Source of the DNA: Roseiconus lacunae
GTDB taxonomy: Bacteria > Planctomycetota > Planctomycetia > Pirellulales > Pirellulaceae
Direction of reading: 5' to 3'
Assembly (NCBI RefSeq): GCF_008312935.1
Contig: NZ_VSZO01000001.1
Coordinates: 1,178,001-1,242,000, forward strand
DNA: 64,000 bases
Every line of letters begins with the position of its first letter. Position 1 is the first letter of the stretch. Under the pieces are notes generated by a model. The model searched no databases. It was not told the origin of the DNA and saw nothing but the letters and a program-made list of their open reading frames with translations. Positions 63,446 to 64,000 of the stretch are shown here, piece by piece. The translations under genes and the position numbers were made by a program.

Positions 63446-64000
63446 TCAGGTGACCTGGAGTTTTTTGGAAAGCAGAATGGCCGGGGCGACCAAGGCGAAA
63501 ACCGCAAGGCCTGCGTTGGGGCCGGCGCCGAGAAACGCAAAGGCCGCCGCGAATGGAATGATCGTCAGCAGCGCCGCTCGGATGGTCAGCCCGATCGCTT
63601 TAGGCGTCGGGTTTAACTGCAACCGAGCCGCTCGGACGATCACCGGAACCCCGATCATCACGATCAAGAAGACAAACTGTCCGGTCGGACGTACGGCTAA
63701 ATGGAGTTGTTGTTCCGCCGTGGCCAGTCCGGGCGCAAACGCCAACATGACAATTCCGATCAGCATCAGTACGAATCCGGTCCGACGATTGGTCGGGTCG
63801 CCCCCGGTCGCTTCGTCTCGCGCCAGCGTCGTGATTCCCATCACGTAGACCCCAAACCCCAGCGCGATAGACCAAACGAAACGCGGAATCTCGGGTAGTC
63901 CGTCGACCATTGGAAGCGCGGCCGACGCACCCAACATGAAACTCAAGAAACGACAGCTTCCCATCGCCGCCGGGGCGAACGGAGTCGCTTTAAGTGGTCC
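63446..64000 (-). CDS. UbiA-family prenyltransferase, 5'-partial at the right window edge
   Basis: At least 184 codons visible; the frame is open to the window edge (LKATPFAPAAMGSCRFLSFMLG), so the start lies outside. Hydrophobic helices include PRFVWSIALGFGVYVMGITTLA, GFVLMLIGIVMLAFA and GQFVFLIVMIGVPVIV. The N-terminal helices and the DxxxD active-site motifs are beyond the window. The MGSCRF stretch is typical of UbiA-family members related to EboC and not of menaquinone/ubiquinone enzymes. It precedes the TIM-barrel gene by 17 bp. Confidence 0.78.
   Translation of the reverse strand, partial: GPLKATPFAPAAMGSCRFLSFMLGASAALPMVDGLPEIPRFVWSIALGFGVYVMGITTLARDEATGGDPTNRRTGFVLMLIGIVMLAFAPGLATAEQQLHLAVRPTGQFVFLIVMIGVPVIVRAARLQLNPTPKAIGLTIRAALLTIIPFAAAFAFLGAGPNAGLAVFALVAPAILLSKKLQVT

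Noticed and set aside
1-64000. CRISPR array or rRNA operon
   Set aside because: No regularly spaced direct repeats and no rRNA signatures were seen. The repeats present are palindromes or short tandems.

Overview
The window looks like a chromosomal segment of a marine planctomycete of the Pirellulaceae (Rhodopirellula, Rubripirellula or a relative). This is inferred from family content: several type I (S1) sulfatases, a DUF1559 pseudopilin-like protein, CotH and DUF4956 proteins, PQQ-type propellers, BBP2-type porins with Cys-rich heads, and many lineage-restricted secreted proteins.

Layout. 1-8388 (+) is an accessory polysaccharide-degradation block: three S1 sulfatases, an SGNH esterase, a GH117/GH43-like propeller hydrolase and a DUF6786-like protein. 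A truncated transposase and a mosaic of gene fragments (8389-9607) follow. Five copies of a 71-bp palindrome occur only in this part (190-9414). 10243-12318 is a DUF1559 protein plus a lipoprotein. 12556-17534 holds BirA with a small tail-anchored protein, a secreted protein, a TPR lipoprotein and a thioredoxin/CXXCH/PDZ protein. 18055-24752 is a MoxR-DUF58-VWA-VWA operon. 24803-28200 holds a phosphodiesterase-like enzyme and an alanine/glycine:Na+ symporter; tRNA-Phe lies at 28729-28801. 29089-39848 is a seven-gene envelope operon: a TM protein, an ExbB/TolQ channel, two ExbD/TolR proteins, a giant membrane-anchored propeller, a family 5 solute-binding protein and an unknown secreted protein. 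40037-45174 (-) is an overlapping amino-sugar operon: propeller, ROK kinase, NagB-PIG-L fusion, TrmK. 45366-53690 holds a cyclic-nucleotide-binding protein, an ArgE-type deacetylase, a Trm112-like protein, several planctomycete proteins, a tandem Usp, MiaE and FtsY. 54229-57346 has two tandem, nearly identical porins. 57695-64000 holds DUF4956, CotH, ClpX, a small membrane protein, a TIM-barrel protein and a UbiA-like prenyltransferase running off the right edge.

The most unusual signal is the palindromic element. Every copy is exactly 71 bp (23-nt arms, 25-nt loop). It is open in one particular frame in all five copies, and in that frame the arms encode S-G-x-R-Q-x-S and S-G-E-x-H-Y. One copy sits in frame inside an intact-looking sulfatase. 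Three others sit at junctions between unrelated gene fragments. This resembles the protein-coding palindromic elements of Rickettsia; I know of no planctomycete counterpart. The second point of interest is the ExbB/ExbD-centred envelope operon, which has no TonB-dependent receptor or Pal partner and contains a zinc-ribbon-ExbD fusion.
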